A stretch of 64,000 nucleotides of DNA from Artemisia argyi (GCA_030686995.1 CM060686.1:72458819-72522818); one strand, 5' to 3'. Shown: positions 11,432-23,651, counted from the first letter of the stretch. Translations and numbers: made by a program. The notes: generated from the letters alone by a model not told the origin.

Positions 11432-11953
11432 TCAACTTGGACACCATAAAATGTCGATAGATGATTTCGAAGCACGTTGGATTGTAAATGTTTTTCTATC
11501 TTCACGTTCCTCGTCCCAAAACTCTGAGTTAACTGAAGCGCCTTGTATTGTTTGAAGCTGATGACCTCCTTTACTTTTCCTAGGAACAAGTTCAACTTCA
11601 AACTTTCCACCTAAGAAAAAGGAAATCGTACTATTTTGTAGATTTAACCATGTATTGTGCATTAATGAACTGAACGAAACATATCCTATATATGTTGGAG
11701 AATCACGATCCACAAATAGCTCGTTTTGATCATCATTATACTCAGACTCGTTTACCTCCTGCTCTATAGTTATCGTGACAAATGGTTCCTGGTACTCTAT
11801 AATACAGTATATTAGGAACCCACAAAAGTCATTGTACCAATTTTGTGGAAGCTGCAATATGAACCGACTCCTAGGTGCGAGGCTAGACACATACATCATT
11901 CGCACCTGATGTTCTAGAGCGAGACTCAAATAGTGATGCTCGATAGCATTTCC
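11432..11953 (-). CDS. TNL exon 5: C-terminal jelly-roll/Ig-like domain
   Basis: 173 codons beginning GNAIEHHYLSLALEHQ after acceptor GGCAG and ending WCPS before the stop. The sequence has the features of the post-LRR (C-JID) domain of TNLs: LQLPQNWYNDFCGFLIYCII in place of the usual WxGFA(L/V)C core, an acidic strand ESEYNDDQNELF, and a final CGxxxxY-like sheet replaced by IDILWCPS. In solved TNLs this domain helps bind effector. The stop lies about 55 bases from a truncated retrotransposon end. Confidence 0.75.
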   Translation of the reverse strand, partial: GNAIEHHYLSLALEHQVRMMYVSSLAPRSRFILQLPQNWYNDFCGFLIYCIIEYQEPFVTITIEQEVNESEYNDDQNELFVDRDSPTYIGYVSFSSLMHNTWLNLQNSTISFFLGGKFEVELVPRKSKGGHQLQTIQGASVNSEFWDEEREDRKTFTIQRASKSSIDILWCPS

Positions 11954-13040
11954 CTGCCATATATATGTATATATATGTAAAAATTGAAGTGTTAGCTTGG
12001 GTTTGGGATTATATATAAAGATTAACAGTCAAAAGGTAGAGCCTAACCTGACGCATGGAATCAAGTAGAATTTTATCACCCAGAGGACCAACTTTATTAC
12101 TCCCAAAAAATGAGACTTTCCATAACCATTTACAGTTTGAAATATTTCCAACAGTTTCAAGTGCGTAACAATAATCTGCTCTTAGTATGGCTATACTTGA
12201 TGGGAGCTCCGAGAACTCTACAAGCTTATTGCATAATGATATATCGAGCCATTTAAGTCGAGGAAGTTGCAAGAGGCTAAAATTTAACTGCGAAAATATG
12301 TTTTGTGATAGATCAAGTTCTTGCAAGTTGGATAACTCCCAAACGTTAGACTTGATGTCTTCATCTCCCAAATGGCAATTGCTGAGGACCAACTTTTTTA
12401 AGCCGGTGCTAATAAATTGTAACCCTGAACGGTTCAAGCTATTGTGAAGTAAAAGAGGCTGATTTACTGAATTATATTCACCATCATCATCGCTTCGACC
12501 ACATGTTAGGCAAGTAACAAAAAAGTCGGTACAATATTGCCTATAGGATGCAACTTCATTTCCACTTTTAGAAAGTTTTATGCACTTTGAAAGCGAAAGA
12601 GTCTCTAGTTTCTCTATGCCGGTAATAGATGGAAACATCTTAAGATTGCTACAGCTTGTTATGAGTAACACAACAAGCTTTTTCAAGCGTTTAACTGATG
12701 AATGGATCTCTTCTAGACGCGGAGATTTATTCAGGTGAAATCTTTCAAGATTCGGAAGTCCACTAAAATCTGGTGTCATGATTAGATTGTTCAAACCATG
12801 AAGTTTGATCATTCTCAAATTTGGTAGATACTGTTGCATAAAAGATGAGATAAGTCAAAAGTTTGTGAGCGTACTCGTTAATGCATACAGAAAAAGTGGA
12901 TTATTATCTGGTTCTTATATGTAAACAGGAAATATAATATACAGGTTTCACATACATAGAGAGGAACCCATAATTAATGGAGATTGGAGATTAAGGTATC
13001 ACTATCAATGGAGGGAATTCAGACTCTACATCATATGTAG

Positions 13041-13138
<98 letters not shown>

Positions 13139-15966
13139 AAAGGCTCATATGTGGATCATATTTTAAAAGTTCTTAGCAGCTTATTGTGCTGTATGGCGAT
13201 TCTAAGTCTAACTAGTGCATGCCATTTGAGGTGAAGCTTTTAAGGTTATCATTACACATTAATCTTGTTTAATTCTATACACAATATATTAATGTATAGA
13301 AATATGTACTCATTAAAAGTCATAAAGGACATGTATGAAACAAAGGAGCAGTTCATCCTTTTAATCCTTTAGCAGTCATAAGAAATTAATTCAAACTTAC
13401 CATGTACCTTTCCAAAACAGTATGGTTTATAATAACATTCATCAGTCCAGATTACGGCATTTCTACTTTTGTTGTCCTAAACAAGTCTGCACTTTAAGTT
13501 TTTGTATCAATAAAAAATCATTTTTAATGTCAAGGTGACATTTTAGTGGCGCATAATGTAATGATTGCACTATTTAAACACCTGTGTATAATTTTCAAGA
13601 GGAATGCTAGAGCCACAAAGAAACATCCACAAAAACATCCACAAAATGACATGTGAAAGTGTGATTGGTGGAGTTTGTAATAGTTTCTCTCTCTTCCTTT
13701 TGATTCCACCAATTACTCATTGATACGTCATTTTGTGGATGTTTCTTTGTGGCTCTAGCATTCCTCAATTTTCAATTAGACATAAATTGTTTTTATATAT
13801 TTCCAATGTGACATACCTTAAATCCATTCCAAAGTTGTTTTTGGTGGCCGCCATTCAATACCAGACAACAAAGCTCACTTTGTGGAAAATTTGTTGGTAA
13901 CGAACTCGCATGATGACCTTTCCATTCAATCCACCGAAGCTTCTTCATGTTCGCAACTACGTGATTATTATGACGTGGTAATGGATCGTACATATCGGAT
14001 ATAATTCTTATTGCTATGATCCTGTCAAGTTCCTATGATAGAGAAAAAAATGGGTGTCGATGTTAGAAATAAGATTGATTATATATCTATATATGAAAGT
14101 TTTTGTTATTCAAATTTCGGTTGGGTTAGAATACGGCAAAAACCATATTTTTTATGTGAGAACTAAGCCTTATAAATTTAAATGCCTACATATTATGCAA
14201 ATATAGCTTAACCATTACCGTTGTTGGATCCATAGCGCATATACTTAGAACTTCTTCCACTTGCCAAACTCTAGTATGTTTTTCGGGATTCCGGGGGTAC
14301 TCTCCTCTAACAATGTAGTGTCCCATTTCTTGTATCAAATCATGCATAGAAAACATTCCATCTGAAATAGTTATAAGAGCCTTTTGTATGAGCACCTTTA
14401 TACCTATAACAGGGTGAAGACCACAAGCATCAAGTATCTCTGTTGCATAATTTTTCTTCTCTCCCCTAAAGAAACAAGCAATGTCAAGGAACAATTCTTT
14501 CTCCTCACGTGTGAGGCCATCATAGCTAATTTTTAGCTTTTCCACAATATCAGTATCCGGGATTTCTTTCAATCTAGCTAATGCACTCCTCCACTCATTT
14601 ATATCTTTGTCACACAGAAAAGAGCCTAAAACTATAAGTGCTAGTGGGAGACCACTAGCATACAAAACTACATGTTCTGAAAGCCTCTCATAACCTTCTT
14701 TAGGTCGGTAATCCCGATGTGCGTGCTTGCAAAAGAGCTCAATGCCCTCTTCATAATTAAACAAGCTAATATTGTGTATCACATCTACTTTGTGAACATT
14801 TAAAATATGATTATCTCTAGTCGTAATTAATATTCTGCTCCCATCACCAAACCAGTCATGTGATCCTGCTAAGGCATTTAGGTGGTTAAGATGATTGACA
14901 TCATCGAGAACAATCAAGACCTTCTTATGGCATAACCTACGACTTATCATGAGTTTCCCTTTCTCAACTCCACCTACCTCCACTTGCTTTTGTTTCAAAA
15001 CACCACATAGAATTTTCTCTTGCAATTTTTCCAAACCATACTTAATTGATTGCTCCCGGATATCTCCTAGGAAGCAGCAACCTTCAAACCTATCGGAGAT
15101 TTCATCATAAACAGAAGATGCTAGAGTAGTCTTGCCTCCACCCCCAACCCCCCATATTCCAACCATCCGCACACCACCCGACTCAATGTCTAACTGTGCT
15201 TTCAGATCTTGCAAACGGGTCTTCATTCCAATTAGGTCTTTATTGACATTCTTTGTTTCTGAAAACAATCTCTTTGAAATCTCATTAACCATTTTTTTGA
15301 TACCTTTGGACTCATGCCTGCATATAGTAAACTATAAGTATATATCTCATGTGCATAAAACTAAAACACAGGGAAAAGACTCACACACAAATCTTAGATG
15401 AATTCACATTGAAATCGAACATTTACACCCACAAAATGGATCAGAACATGATTGTTCAAATAAGCCTTCAAAAAGGACACAAATACAAAACTCTCTGTAA
15501 GTGTAGCAAACTCTAAATCTCAAGAACCCAAATTTTGATGGATATGTATATTTTAGTGGAACAATTGTTAGCAGCAAAAATAACTTATAGATTTACATGT
15601 TTTTTACTTGACTTAAAATCATATAGAGAGTTTTATACAAAGAGTATGCTAAACTTATAGGATTCTGTAAAATAACTCACCAATAATCGAGCTCATGCTT
15701 TATGCATATCAAAACAAAACGAGCCCGAGCTCTTCAAACCTTGCGTATTATCAAAAGCGCAAGGAGCTTATTGATTTGTACTTTTTGTCCAAATCGATCT
15801 CAGTTCCTTGAATTCATTGGTTTGTAGTTTTGTACTATATACTACGTAGTAGAATAAACTAAATGAGGAAAAACGCAAAATACATTAGGGCAAATTATAT
15901 GTATTATACTTGCCACGTATTCATCTTCTGGGTAGTGAACTAAAATTTTTCATTTTCAGCACCATT

Positions 15967-16010
<44 letters not shown>

Positions 16011-16828
16011 CATATTATGGGTAATATGTGACTTGCTCAACTGGTACCAAGTTCCACCACCACCCAGAAGATGAATATATGGCAAGTTTAATACTTTTTT
16101 TTATAATTTGCCCTATTGGTAAATCCTTAGTTTATATATCCCATGTCACCGGAACACCACTGCCACCAACATGAACACACTACCACCATTTTCTTGATCT
16201 CTACATTATTTCCATTACTCTGTACCCTTCACGGCCCAGAAGATGAATACGTGGCAAGTATAATATTTTTTTTTATAATTTGCCCAATACATTAATTACC
16301 TCCATATGTATTAACCAAAACACAAAAACTGAAAAGTTAAAATTACCCATTGGCAACGTGCTTGACGTCCCATCCAGAAATATTTCCTGCATCTACGAGT
16401 GCTTTTCTCCAAGTTTCAACTTTGTCTTTCTTCTCGATTTCATGTTTAGCAAATGCTTCTCCAAATTTTCCATTTTGTTTTCGCACATCAGAGGGATCCA
16501 CATCATAGAATATCGGCATGACGATTAGCCCTCTCTCATCCATGCATTTCATAATATGTGCAAGCTCGTCCAAGCACCACGAAGAATCTGCATAGTTCTT
16601 TGAGAATACAATGACAGCCATCCATGATTCTTCGATAGCCTTCAAGAGGGTGGGACCTATGATCTCACCGCGAGGAAGTTCTTCATCGTCCTTGTAAGTA
16701 TGGATTCCCCATTGTACAAGAGCTGAGTAGAGGTGATCCACAAAGGTTTTCCGAGTGTCTTCACCTCTAAAACTAATGAAAACATCATAAATCCACGTAC
16801 GAGAAAAGGATGATGGAGATGCCATCAA
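11432..16828 (-). CDS. TIR-NBS-LRR (TNL) immune receptor, five coding exons
   Basis: Intracellular NLR receptor that senses pathogen effectors; TNLs oligomerise, hydrolyse NAD+ through the TIR domain and signal via EDS1. Exons on the minus strand: 16828-16347, 15317-14219, 14032-13817, 12830-12048 and 11953-11432. All junctions are GT/AG and keep frame, giving about 1033 residues in the order TIR, NB-ARC, linker, LRR, C-terminal jelly-roll-like domain. No stop or frameshift interrupts it, so it may be functional. The first of two ATGs was taken as start. Introns hold two MITEs and a long AT repeat. An exact family name cannot be given. The LRR exon is short (261 codons), so the receptor has few repeats. 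Confidence 0.9.
12048..12830 (-). CDS. TNL exon 4: leucine-rich repeats
   Basis: 261 codons starting YLPNLRMIKLHGLNNL. Typical TNL repeats follow: PDFSGLPNLERFHLNKSPRL, SSVKRLKKLVVLLITSCSNL, TGIEKLETLSLSKCIKL, LKKLVLSNCHLGD, LSNLQELDLSQNIF and LPRLKWLDISLCNKLVEF. The exon closes with the ELPSSIAILRADYCYALETV phrase that normally ends TNL LRRs. The repeats bind the effector or the guarded host protein. The donor is CAG|GTTAGG. About eight or nine repeats are seen, fewer than in most TNLs; part of the array may have been lost. Confidence 0.85.
13045..13135. repeat. (AT)n microsatellite, ~90 bp, TNL intron 3
   Basis: Uninterrupted AT/TA dinucleotides over about 90 bases in the intron between the linker exon and the LRR exon. 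It is flanked on both sides by CATATGTGGATCATAT-type words, so the run may sit inside an older inverted repeat. Confidence 0.95.
13599..13766. mobile_element. 168-bp MULE-type MITE in TNL intron 3
   Basis: Perfect terminal inverted repeats of about 36 bp begin GAGGAATGCTAGAGCCACAA on each strand. The element is flanked by an exact 9-bp duplication AATTTTCAA at 13590-13598 and 13767-13775, the hallmark of Mutator-like elements. The left arm carries an extra copy of ACATCCACAAAA. There is no coding capacity. Confidence 0.92.
13817..14032 (-). CDS. TNL exon 3: NBS-LRR linker
   Basis: A 72-codon exon. The acceptor ATAG is followed by ELDRIIAIRIIS, and it ends WNGFK before donor GTATGTC. It contains LRWIEWKGHHASSLPTNF, the TNL form of the LR(Y/W)LxWxG...LPxNF motif that opens the LRR region. 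Shorter than the usual ~100-codon exon at this place, but phase 0 at both ends, so the frame is kept. Confidence 0.8.
14219..15317 (-). CDS. TNL exon 2: NB-ARC nucleotide-binding switch
   Basis: ADP/ATP switch module. The P-loop GVGGGGKTT sits at about residues 217-225 and still satisfies GxxxxGKT, although TNLs more often have GxGGVGKTT. Kinase-2 is KKVLIVLDDVNH, RNBS-B is GSRILITTRD, the GLPL motif is ASGLPLALIVLGSFL and the MHD motif is FSMHDLIQEMG. The aspartate-valine ending of kinase-2 is the TNL form. All switch motifs are intact. The exon ends in phase 0 after DPTT with donor GTAATG. Confidence 0.92.
15888..16285. mobile_element. 398-bp MULE-type MITE in TNL intron 1
   Basis: The termini GGGCAAATTAT and ATAATTTGCCC are inverted, with similarity continuing about 50 bp through TATACTTGCCACGTATTCAT and CTTCTGGG. 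The flanking 9-bp duplication AATACATTA is at 15879-15887 and 16286-16294. An additional internal copy of the right arm lies at about 16060-16115, and a T41 tract at 15970-16010. Confidence 0.9.
16347..16828 (-). CDS. TNL exon 1: TIR domain
   Basis: This exon encodes residues 1-160. The TIR core begins at about residue 12 (YDVFISFRGEDTRKTFVDHL). The BB-loop region is DDEELPRGEII, and the glutamate of KAIEES fits the catalytic NADase residue of plant TIRs. FSKNYADSSWCLDEL and PIFYDVDPSDVRKQ complete the domain. The exon ends at HVAN plus two bases of the next glycine codon. No signal peptide is present, consistent with a cytosolic or nuclear receptor. Confidence 0.92.
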
Positions 16829-17403
16829 TCTTTTAGCTAAATGTGTTTTTAGAATTGGTGAAAAGCAATTATTGTAGCAAAGCTCAAAAATGAGAAATGT
16901 GGTTTTGATCGCTAAGTAAAAATGAAATTACTAGTCCTATATATTCTGTTGAGAATTATTATGAGATGCTTCAATTCCCACCACTCATGTCCTTATCCGT
17001 TGAAATTTCTTAAATTCTATTCCATGTGAGAAGCTTCAAGTAGCGGAATTTAATGTTATTACCTTTTGACAATCTATTAAGAGCATCCATATTTGAATTT
17101 TGCTTAATATAGACAACAAATATTTACCCCATACGTTTTTAATACTAACCAAATCAGGCTATAAAATGTATAAAACTTTATTTATATATATTTTTTTAGC
17201 AAAGATGAATACATAATAACTCAGATAACCTTTTTTTTTTTACTTTTTGAATGATGCAAAGTTGATGCTTTATATATGTATGGTTCAAACATTGAGGATG
17301 CGTTTGTTCAAAATGAGGAATGGAAAGAGAAAGTCAAAGAGAATGCAAAAGAATGGAAATGAGATTATCATTATCTTTGATGGTGATTAGTTTAAGAAAA
17401 ACA
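16829..17403. other. Upstream region of the TNL gene, nothing assignable
   Basis: AT-rich sequence upstream of the receptor start codon. No clear TATA box at the usual distance and no coding potential. A promoter must lie here or beyond the following microsatellite, but I cannot place it. Confidence 0.5.
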
Positions 17404-17716
17404 CATTAACCTCCAAGCTGGTGGTGGTGGTGGTGGTGGTTGCTGGTGGTGGTAGTGGTGGTGGTGGTGGTGGTAGTGATAGCTGCTGGTGGTGGTGGTT
17501 GCTGGTGGTGGTGGTGGTTGCGGTGGCTATTGGTGGTGGTTGATGGTGGTGGTGGTGGCTGGTGGTGGTAGTGGCTGCTAATGGTGGTGGCTGGTGGTGG
17601 TGGTGGCGGTGGCTATTGGTGGTGGCTGGTGGTGGTGGTGATGGCTGGTGGTGGTGGTGGCTGGTGGTGGTGGTGGTGGCTACTGTTGCTGGTGGCGGCT
17701 GTTGCCGGTGGTGGGT
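17404..17716. repeat. (TGG)n-rich imperfect trinucleotide repeat
   Basis: About 300 bp of GGT/TGG triplets interrupted by GCT, TAG and GAT, with a higher-order unit of roughly 'GGCTGGTGGTGGTGG'. The ORFs on both strands (His/Pro/Thr-rich and Trp/Val/Gly-rich) are artefacts of the repeat. The flanks are open intergenic sequence. Confidence 0.95.
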
Positions 17717-18329
17717 AATCATTACCATACCTCCCAATTTACTAGGTAATTCCCCCTTATCCAATAGTACTAAACAATGATTGCATTCCCTAGTCATAAC
17801 AAGACATGTTTAATCATTACCTTTTCCATTCCCCACCCCCAATACCCCCAACCAAGCACCCCCTTAGTAAAGGATCGGAAAAAGGTAAGACATAACAAAT
17901 AATTATAGTATTAAAGTTATTCCTTTTGTAAATGTTATTGGGAGTTGATTTGTATTTGAGAGCTAGCTAGGTGCATTTGCATCATATAAGTGCATAGACC
18001 TTATAACACTCTAATAACATAAACACCCTCTCAATAAAAATTACTAACACCCCATCAAAAATACTCTATTCACTAAAAAAAACCATAACTCTCGCTAACA
18101 CCATGACTGAAACCCTATAACACCAAACCCACGGTGCAGTTTAACATGCTATAGCCGCACCATAGGAGAAAAAAACCCTATACCGTGTGAATGGGGGATA
18201 CTGCACCAATCACTCTTAATATTATGATAATATTATAAATTAAAACATATTGTAATAAGGGCCCATTTACCTATATTATAAAAATAAAAGAAAGAGTAGG
18301 TCCAAAATAACGATGTATTTTTTTTCTAC

Positions 18330-19010
18330 AGTATCTACTAAAACTCAAAAACATATCTTGATAAGTCACTCTCAAACACCCTTTTATTCATTTCATCATC
18401 TTCTTCTTCTCATCACCTCTACTACCCATCATCATCTTCTTCATCTCACTGCCGAAATCACTCACCATAAATCACTTACAACCACCATAAAATACCTAAA
18501 CCCACACAAAATACCTATACCTATCACCATAAAATCGCTCCGAACCATCACAAAATTTATTGTGGCTGAATTTGTAACCACCACCATTCGCTACCTCCAC
18601 AACCACTATTCTGTACCATCCAACACCTCCATCACCTCTACTTCCTCTATGGAGGTCGTATTAGGTGGTGGAGGTAGTGAATGGCGGTAGTCACAAAGCC
18701 GACCACTACATTTCCGAAAGATGGTGTTAGTCGATGTGGTAGATGGTGGTGGTAGATGTGATGAGAAGAGATGATGATGGGTTTTGGTATTTTGTGGTGT
18801 TTGTGAGTGATATTATAGTGATAGGTGTAAATATTATACGGGTTAAGGTATTTTATGATAGTTGAATGTGATTTAATAGTCAGTGGTTTAGTATTTTATA
18901 GTAGTAGAAGTAGTGAGAAAAACATGATGATGGTAGAAGAAGAACACGAAATTAATAAAAGGGTGTTTGGGAGTGCTTTTATCAAGAAGTGTGTTTGACT
19001 ATTAGTAGGT
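18330..19010. mobile_element. Foldback/MITE-like element, ~680 bp
   Basis: Left arm CTTGATAAGTCACTCTCAAA, then CACCCTTTTATT, is inverted at 18960-18995 (GGGTGTTTGGGAGTGCTTTT, ATCAAGAAG). Further in, CATCATCTTCTTC, CACCATAAAATACC and the ACCACC-rich part are matched by GATGATG, GGTATTTTGTGG and GGTGGT on the right. The arms meet near 18690. The Ser/His/Thr-rich ORF at 18313-18690 is one arm, not a gene. No duplication was identified. Confidence 0.6.
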
Positions 19011-21036
19011 AACGAAGAAAAAAATACAGCATTAATCCTTAAGGATATATTGTGATTTGTGTCTAACATTTACTATCGAAGGTATGATTATTGATAAAAG
19101 TTTCTAACAGAGATGTTTAGTGTGAACCCTAACAAACGACAGGAATGTATTTTGTAGTTTACTCTCAAAGAAATAACATATAGACATGTATATGATGAGT
19201 TATTGCACAATTTTCAAAAGTTAATTTGCTTTTATCAGTTAACCAAGGTCTTAAGGTTGGTTTTGTACAGCCCTACAAAGAAAGGTTTCACAGCCAATTG
19301 CCCATTTCTAAAACCAACAACCACATACCAAATGAGTGATTTCATTGTGATATATTCCTTTAAGTCAAATACAATCTACTAAATGCACCATTAGTGTTAC
19401 ATCAGATTTGACGTAAAAAAATCATCGGTAGTTAGACTATACTAAAACTTACACCAAATTTAGTGTATTCTTTTAAGATAAACATTTACAATGAAATAAA
19501 AGTTTTATACTTTAAAGCATACATTAGAGATGATACGGCAAATTATGAGAATAATATTTCTCTCATCCCTATAGTTTTAGGAATATTTATAAGAAGAAAA
19601 GAAATGTACTTAGACCAGGCGTTACGGTGGTATATCGCCACCCGTGGAGGAGCTCCATCGCGCGGCAACCTCATGTCGGCTAAACACCACCATGTGCCAA
19701 GATCATTTTTTGTGTTGGTTCGGTGGTGCAAACCACCTAACAAATGCCCCTCTTTTTTGTGAGTGTGTGGAGTATGTTTGTATTAAGCGGGGTATTTTTG
19801 TGAGTTTTGTTAGCTAATATCTGTTATGGCTGTTAGGTGTAGGTTAGATAATGTGCTGAAAAGCTGATGTGACGTTAATGTGGAGATCATGGAATATCAC
19901 CATTGCACCCAGGCTTATGTAAATCCATGATAAACCATGAATATTTTGCCATGATACGTTAATTTTTATTCATTTCCTTCGATTAGGTAAGACATCATCA
20001 TATTGAAATTCCAAGTATACCGACGAATTGTCATCATTTGATTTTTGTTGCAAGTGTCACATAACTTATCATCTATTTGATCATTTGAATCTTTATCTTC
20101 TTAATTGGTGTGGGCCTATGAAGGAATTGTTCAAAAAGTTGACAACATGTATTCAACTTGTTTTTATTTTGAAGTTTCTAGATTCGTGCATCATTTATTC
20201 TATAAGTTCAAAAGCAATCGAGTGTATGCATTAAGTATGTTTTATTATTTGGACTTAATTAACGGTGCAAATCATATAGTTACATTTATACATTGACTAG
20301 ATACAAGCCTGCCCTTTGGGAGGCTAGCCTTAGATTTTTTTTTAGTATATATTTTTATGGAAAACTATAATTTTTAGCAATATATGTTTTTCATTTAATG
20401 ACCTTTTATTAGGGTTAAAATTGATTTAATGTTGATAAACATTAACTTTTAACAAAAAAATTATTTGCAATATGTATTGTTTCATGTATTGAAGTTTTAT
20501 CAGTGTTAAAATTGATTTAATTAAAAATATGTTAAATAAATAGATTTTTACATATCAAATCATTGGTATTTTATTAGTTCATAAATATAAACATTAAAAA
20601 ATAATCAAAGACTGACATCTAAAAAATGTTGATAAGAATAATTTTGACCAATGAATTTTAAGACATAAAAGAAAATTTCTAAATAAACAAATAAAATAAA
20701 ATAAAAATATCTAATCTTCTGATGCATCTTTGTCTTATGATATTATAGGCGTGCATATTGAGCATATACACTTGTGAGGTGGTCTTTTTCAATTTCTTTC
20801 TAACACTGGGCAACAACAGATCTTTTCAATTTTTTTTTATTTTATTTTTTTATTTTTTATTTATTTATTTTTTTTTTTGTATAAAGATCTACTAAATACT
20901 CGTCAGGATTCAATTACATGATTTAGGCCATGAAATAGACGTCGATTACATTATCAATTTAAGGGTTTTTTTTTTTTTGTTACGGTTTTTTCTATTTCAT
21001 AATTTTAATAAAAAATATTTGTCAATGAATATAAAC
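19011..21036. other. Intergenic, no gene recognised
   Basis: AT-rich sequence without domains, exon structure or long repeats. 19610-19720 is locally GC-richer (GGTATATCGCCACCCGTGG...) and open on both strands, but matches nothing I know. T- and A-rich runs occur at 20829-20880 and 20967-20980. Confidence 0.5.
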
Positions 21037-21449
21037 TTAGGACGCGTTTAGTATGCCGGTATGGAATGGGTTTCGACTTGAAAAGACATTTAATAATTGT
21101 TTGGTACTAGGGTATGGTATTTAAAGTAGTGTTTAATACCCTTAGATAAAGGTTTTAACAAAAGTAGTCAAGCCACATGACTTTTCTAGCATTTGACATA
21201 AGTTTTATAGATAAACGTGTAGTAGTATAACATGAGGTGATTTTCATATATTTAGATATTTTCATGTAGTATACATGTGATTATTTATTTATCTTTTTTT
21301 CAATAAAATAATTTCAAAACACAATCCTAATCCCAATTTTATTATATAAAACAAACACCTTTAATACAATCATTCTCACACGTTTCTTTCAATCTATATC
21401 AAATCCAAATCCAAATCCTAAACCCACCTACATACCAAACGGGCCCTTT
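21037..21449. mobile_element. hAT-like MITE candidate
   Basis: Left end GGACGCGTTTAGTATG is inverted-complementary, with mismatches, to the right end CATACCAAACGGGCCC. Next to them, inside, GGTATGG and AAACCCACCTACAT also pair. Ends of the type GGGCCCGTTTGGTA are common in plant hAT MITEs. No exact 8-bp duplication was seen, so borders may be off by some bases. Confidence 0.5.
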
Positions 21450-22332
21450 GTATTTCTTTAAAATCAGAGTTAAAGCTTGGACAAAGTAATTCATTGACTT
21501 ATGCTTTGGCATATGAACAATGAATTCCAATGACCACCTCATCCCGCATAAGCCATGTACCAACATACACAAGACTTTAGCCTTACCTGTCTGCAGGGTT
21601 TCAGTTAGGAGAGTGTAACAATTATAGGTGGCACACTTAAGTCTAAGGGGTTACACATAGGAAAGACCTAAACCCATCGATTTTTTGGCTTTATATTTTA
21701 TATGCAATATTAAAATGATTTTACAAAAAAAGTCGTTTTACGTATAAACTATGCTTGAATTTATACCACGAGTTGTTAATTTAGAAAACAATTCATTTGT
21801 AATAAAAAGTGTCCAAACTTGGGTTACCCTTCCCACGCCATTTTTTAGATGGGTTCCACTAAATCCATGGCAGTACCATTTTTATTATGCGTCCTTGTTG
21901 TCAGGGACCCAGTGCTTAAGTAAGCAAGTCGCCCTAGTTTTATTAAGTCACTAAATCATTCCCGATAAACTATTTACTAAAATAAGCATGCATACTCAAA
22001 CTTAAAAAAAAAAACATATAATAGCCACTACAAGGCCATATTTCTAATGTTGATCCCCATAGCCATTTGAGGAATCAACTTTAATCTATCCTAAAGGTTA
22101 AATTATAATACAAGGCAAAAGGATTCTTCAAATTCCGCATCTTCTTAGCAACGCCCGTGTTTCTTCCCACTCTCGATGGATCTTCGCTCCTCCAGGCTCC
22201 CACTGGATCCTCTCTTCTCGTACTATACATGTTCTTCTACCTTGTTTGGGCATCCTCGTTTCACGCTCGTCTTGGGTTACATTTAATTAAAAAAAATATA
22301 TACTCTACTTAACTAAAATGAATTACAAGAGG
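21450..22332. other. Intergenic, no gene recognised
   Basis: No coding or RNA feature. A CT-rich, more complex segment at 22140-22260 (CGCATCTTCTTAGCAACGCC...) might be an old transcribed fragment, but nothing supports a call. Confidence 0.4.
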
Positions 22333-22450
22333 TGTTGAGGCAACAGGATCAAGATCTCTTCATGTTTTAATGATGACAAATAAACCATCGAAACACATAA
22401 AATAACAAACGTTAGCTTAAAATCGCCGGAGCCCATATCTGCTCCTGGCA

Positions 22451-22484
22451 CGCTGCCCGCGCGTCAACGCGCGGGTGACGCGCC
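22451..22484. repeat. GC-rich palindrome, copy 1
   Basis: Contains GCCCGCGCGTCAACGCGCGG followed by GTGACGCGCC, able to form a stem of CCCGCGCG with CGCGCGGG. It stands out in ~35% GC sequence. A near copy lies at 46457-46490 in the other LTR piece. Confidence 0.8.
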
Positions 22485-23651
22485 AAGACACTGTATGGTT
22501 CCGGGCGAATTTTGAAAGTCGGCTTTCCCCTTGCCCGACAAATGTGGATCTTTCAATACAGGTATGAATATGTTATGTGCTTAATTGAGAACACTCGAAA
22601 CGAGTTTTGAGACTTGAGATATCCTACTTTTAAAACACCCGTTCATGGGAAAACGCCAACTCATGTTTTCTAACTATCGCCTCTAGCCAAGGCTTTTCTA
22701 AACTTAGAGAGCTTATATACTTCACGTGACATCGTGTTAAAGCATCCATATGCTCATATCCCGTGCTTACGTCTTCTCTAATTACGTAACGGGTTCACTC
22801 CCTTATTGGTCAAACTAAGTCAAAGGTCACTTTGCGTAAACGCATCCTTTCCCACTTGGGTTATGCTTTACATCAAGGCAAAGCACCGAACTTGTTTGAA
22901 CCAAGGTATTAGTTGAGAACGTCGAGTCGTGGAAAGTCACGAGATATGAAACTATGGATTCTCGATGTTGTGTTACTTGAACTTATAAGTAACCTATGAA
23001 TTTCTCAACTTATAATCTTAATTGTCTAAACCTTTTCTTCTTAATGACAATTAGATTTCTTCTTAATCTTCTCTTAGTCTCATTTCTACAAAAGACAAAT
23101 CCAATCATATCCAATCATATCCAAATCATATATTCTCTTACACTCTTACATATTCCCTTACACACTCTACATCTTAACCATCCATTCCCTTACAACACAT
23201 CTTAACCCTTCATATTCAACACATGGGAATTGTTTGAATTCAAAAGGAGGCTCCTTTGATCTCCACCATCCAATTCAAACTAGAACACATCTCAACCATC
23301 CATCCACTCTCCTCTCTATACCATCACATGTGTTTAATCCATGCCATCTATTTCAAACCAAAATCATCTCAACCATTGATTCACCCTTTCCCCCAAGCAA
23401 AGCATATTCCTTTGGAATATCCCTCCTTAACCCAACTCTCTACATCTCAACAATCCATTTCAAATAAACACATCTCAACCCTTCATTTTTCCCACATGCC
23501 AAATAATTTGAAAACCAAAGAAGGCTCCCTTTGATCCTAGTCATCCAATTCAAACCATCTCATCTCAACCCTCCATCTCATTCTTCCCCCAAGCAATGGA
23601 ATATACCTTGACATATTCTTTCTCTCTTTTCTATGTCATGTGAGGAATAAC

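Noticed and set aside
12187..12447. Plus-strand ORFs over the TNL gene (also 14895-15110, 15132-15401, 16280-16528)
   Set aside because: Shadows of the LRR, NB-ARC and TIR exons on the other strand.
17387..17797. 136-residue minus-strand ORF and its plus-strand mirror (Trp/Val/Gly)
   Set aside because: Pure translation of the TGG/CCA trinucleotide repeat; no start context, domain or conservation evidence.
18313..18690. 125-residue Ser/His/Thr-rich ORF as a gene
   Set aside because: It coincides with one arm of an inverted repeat and has low-complexity composition.
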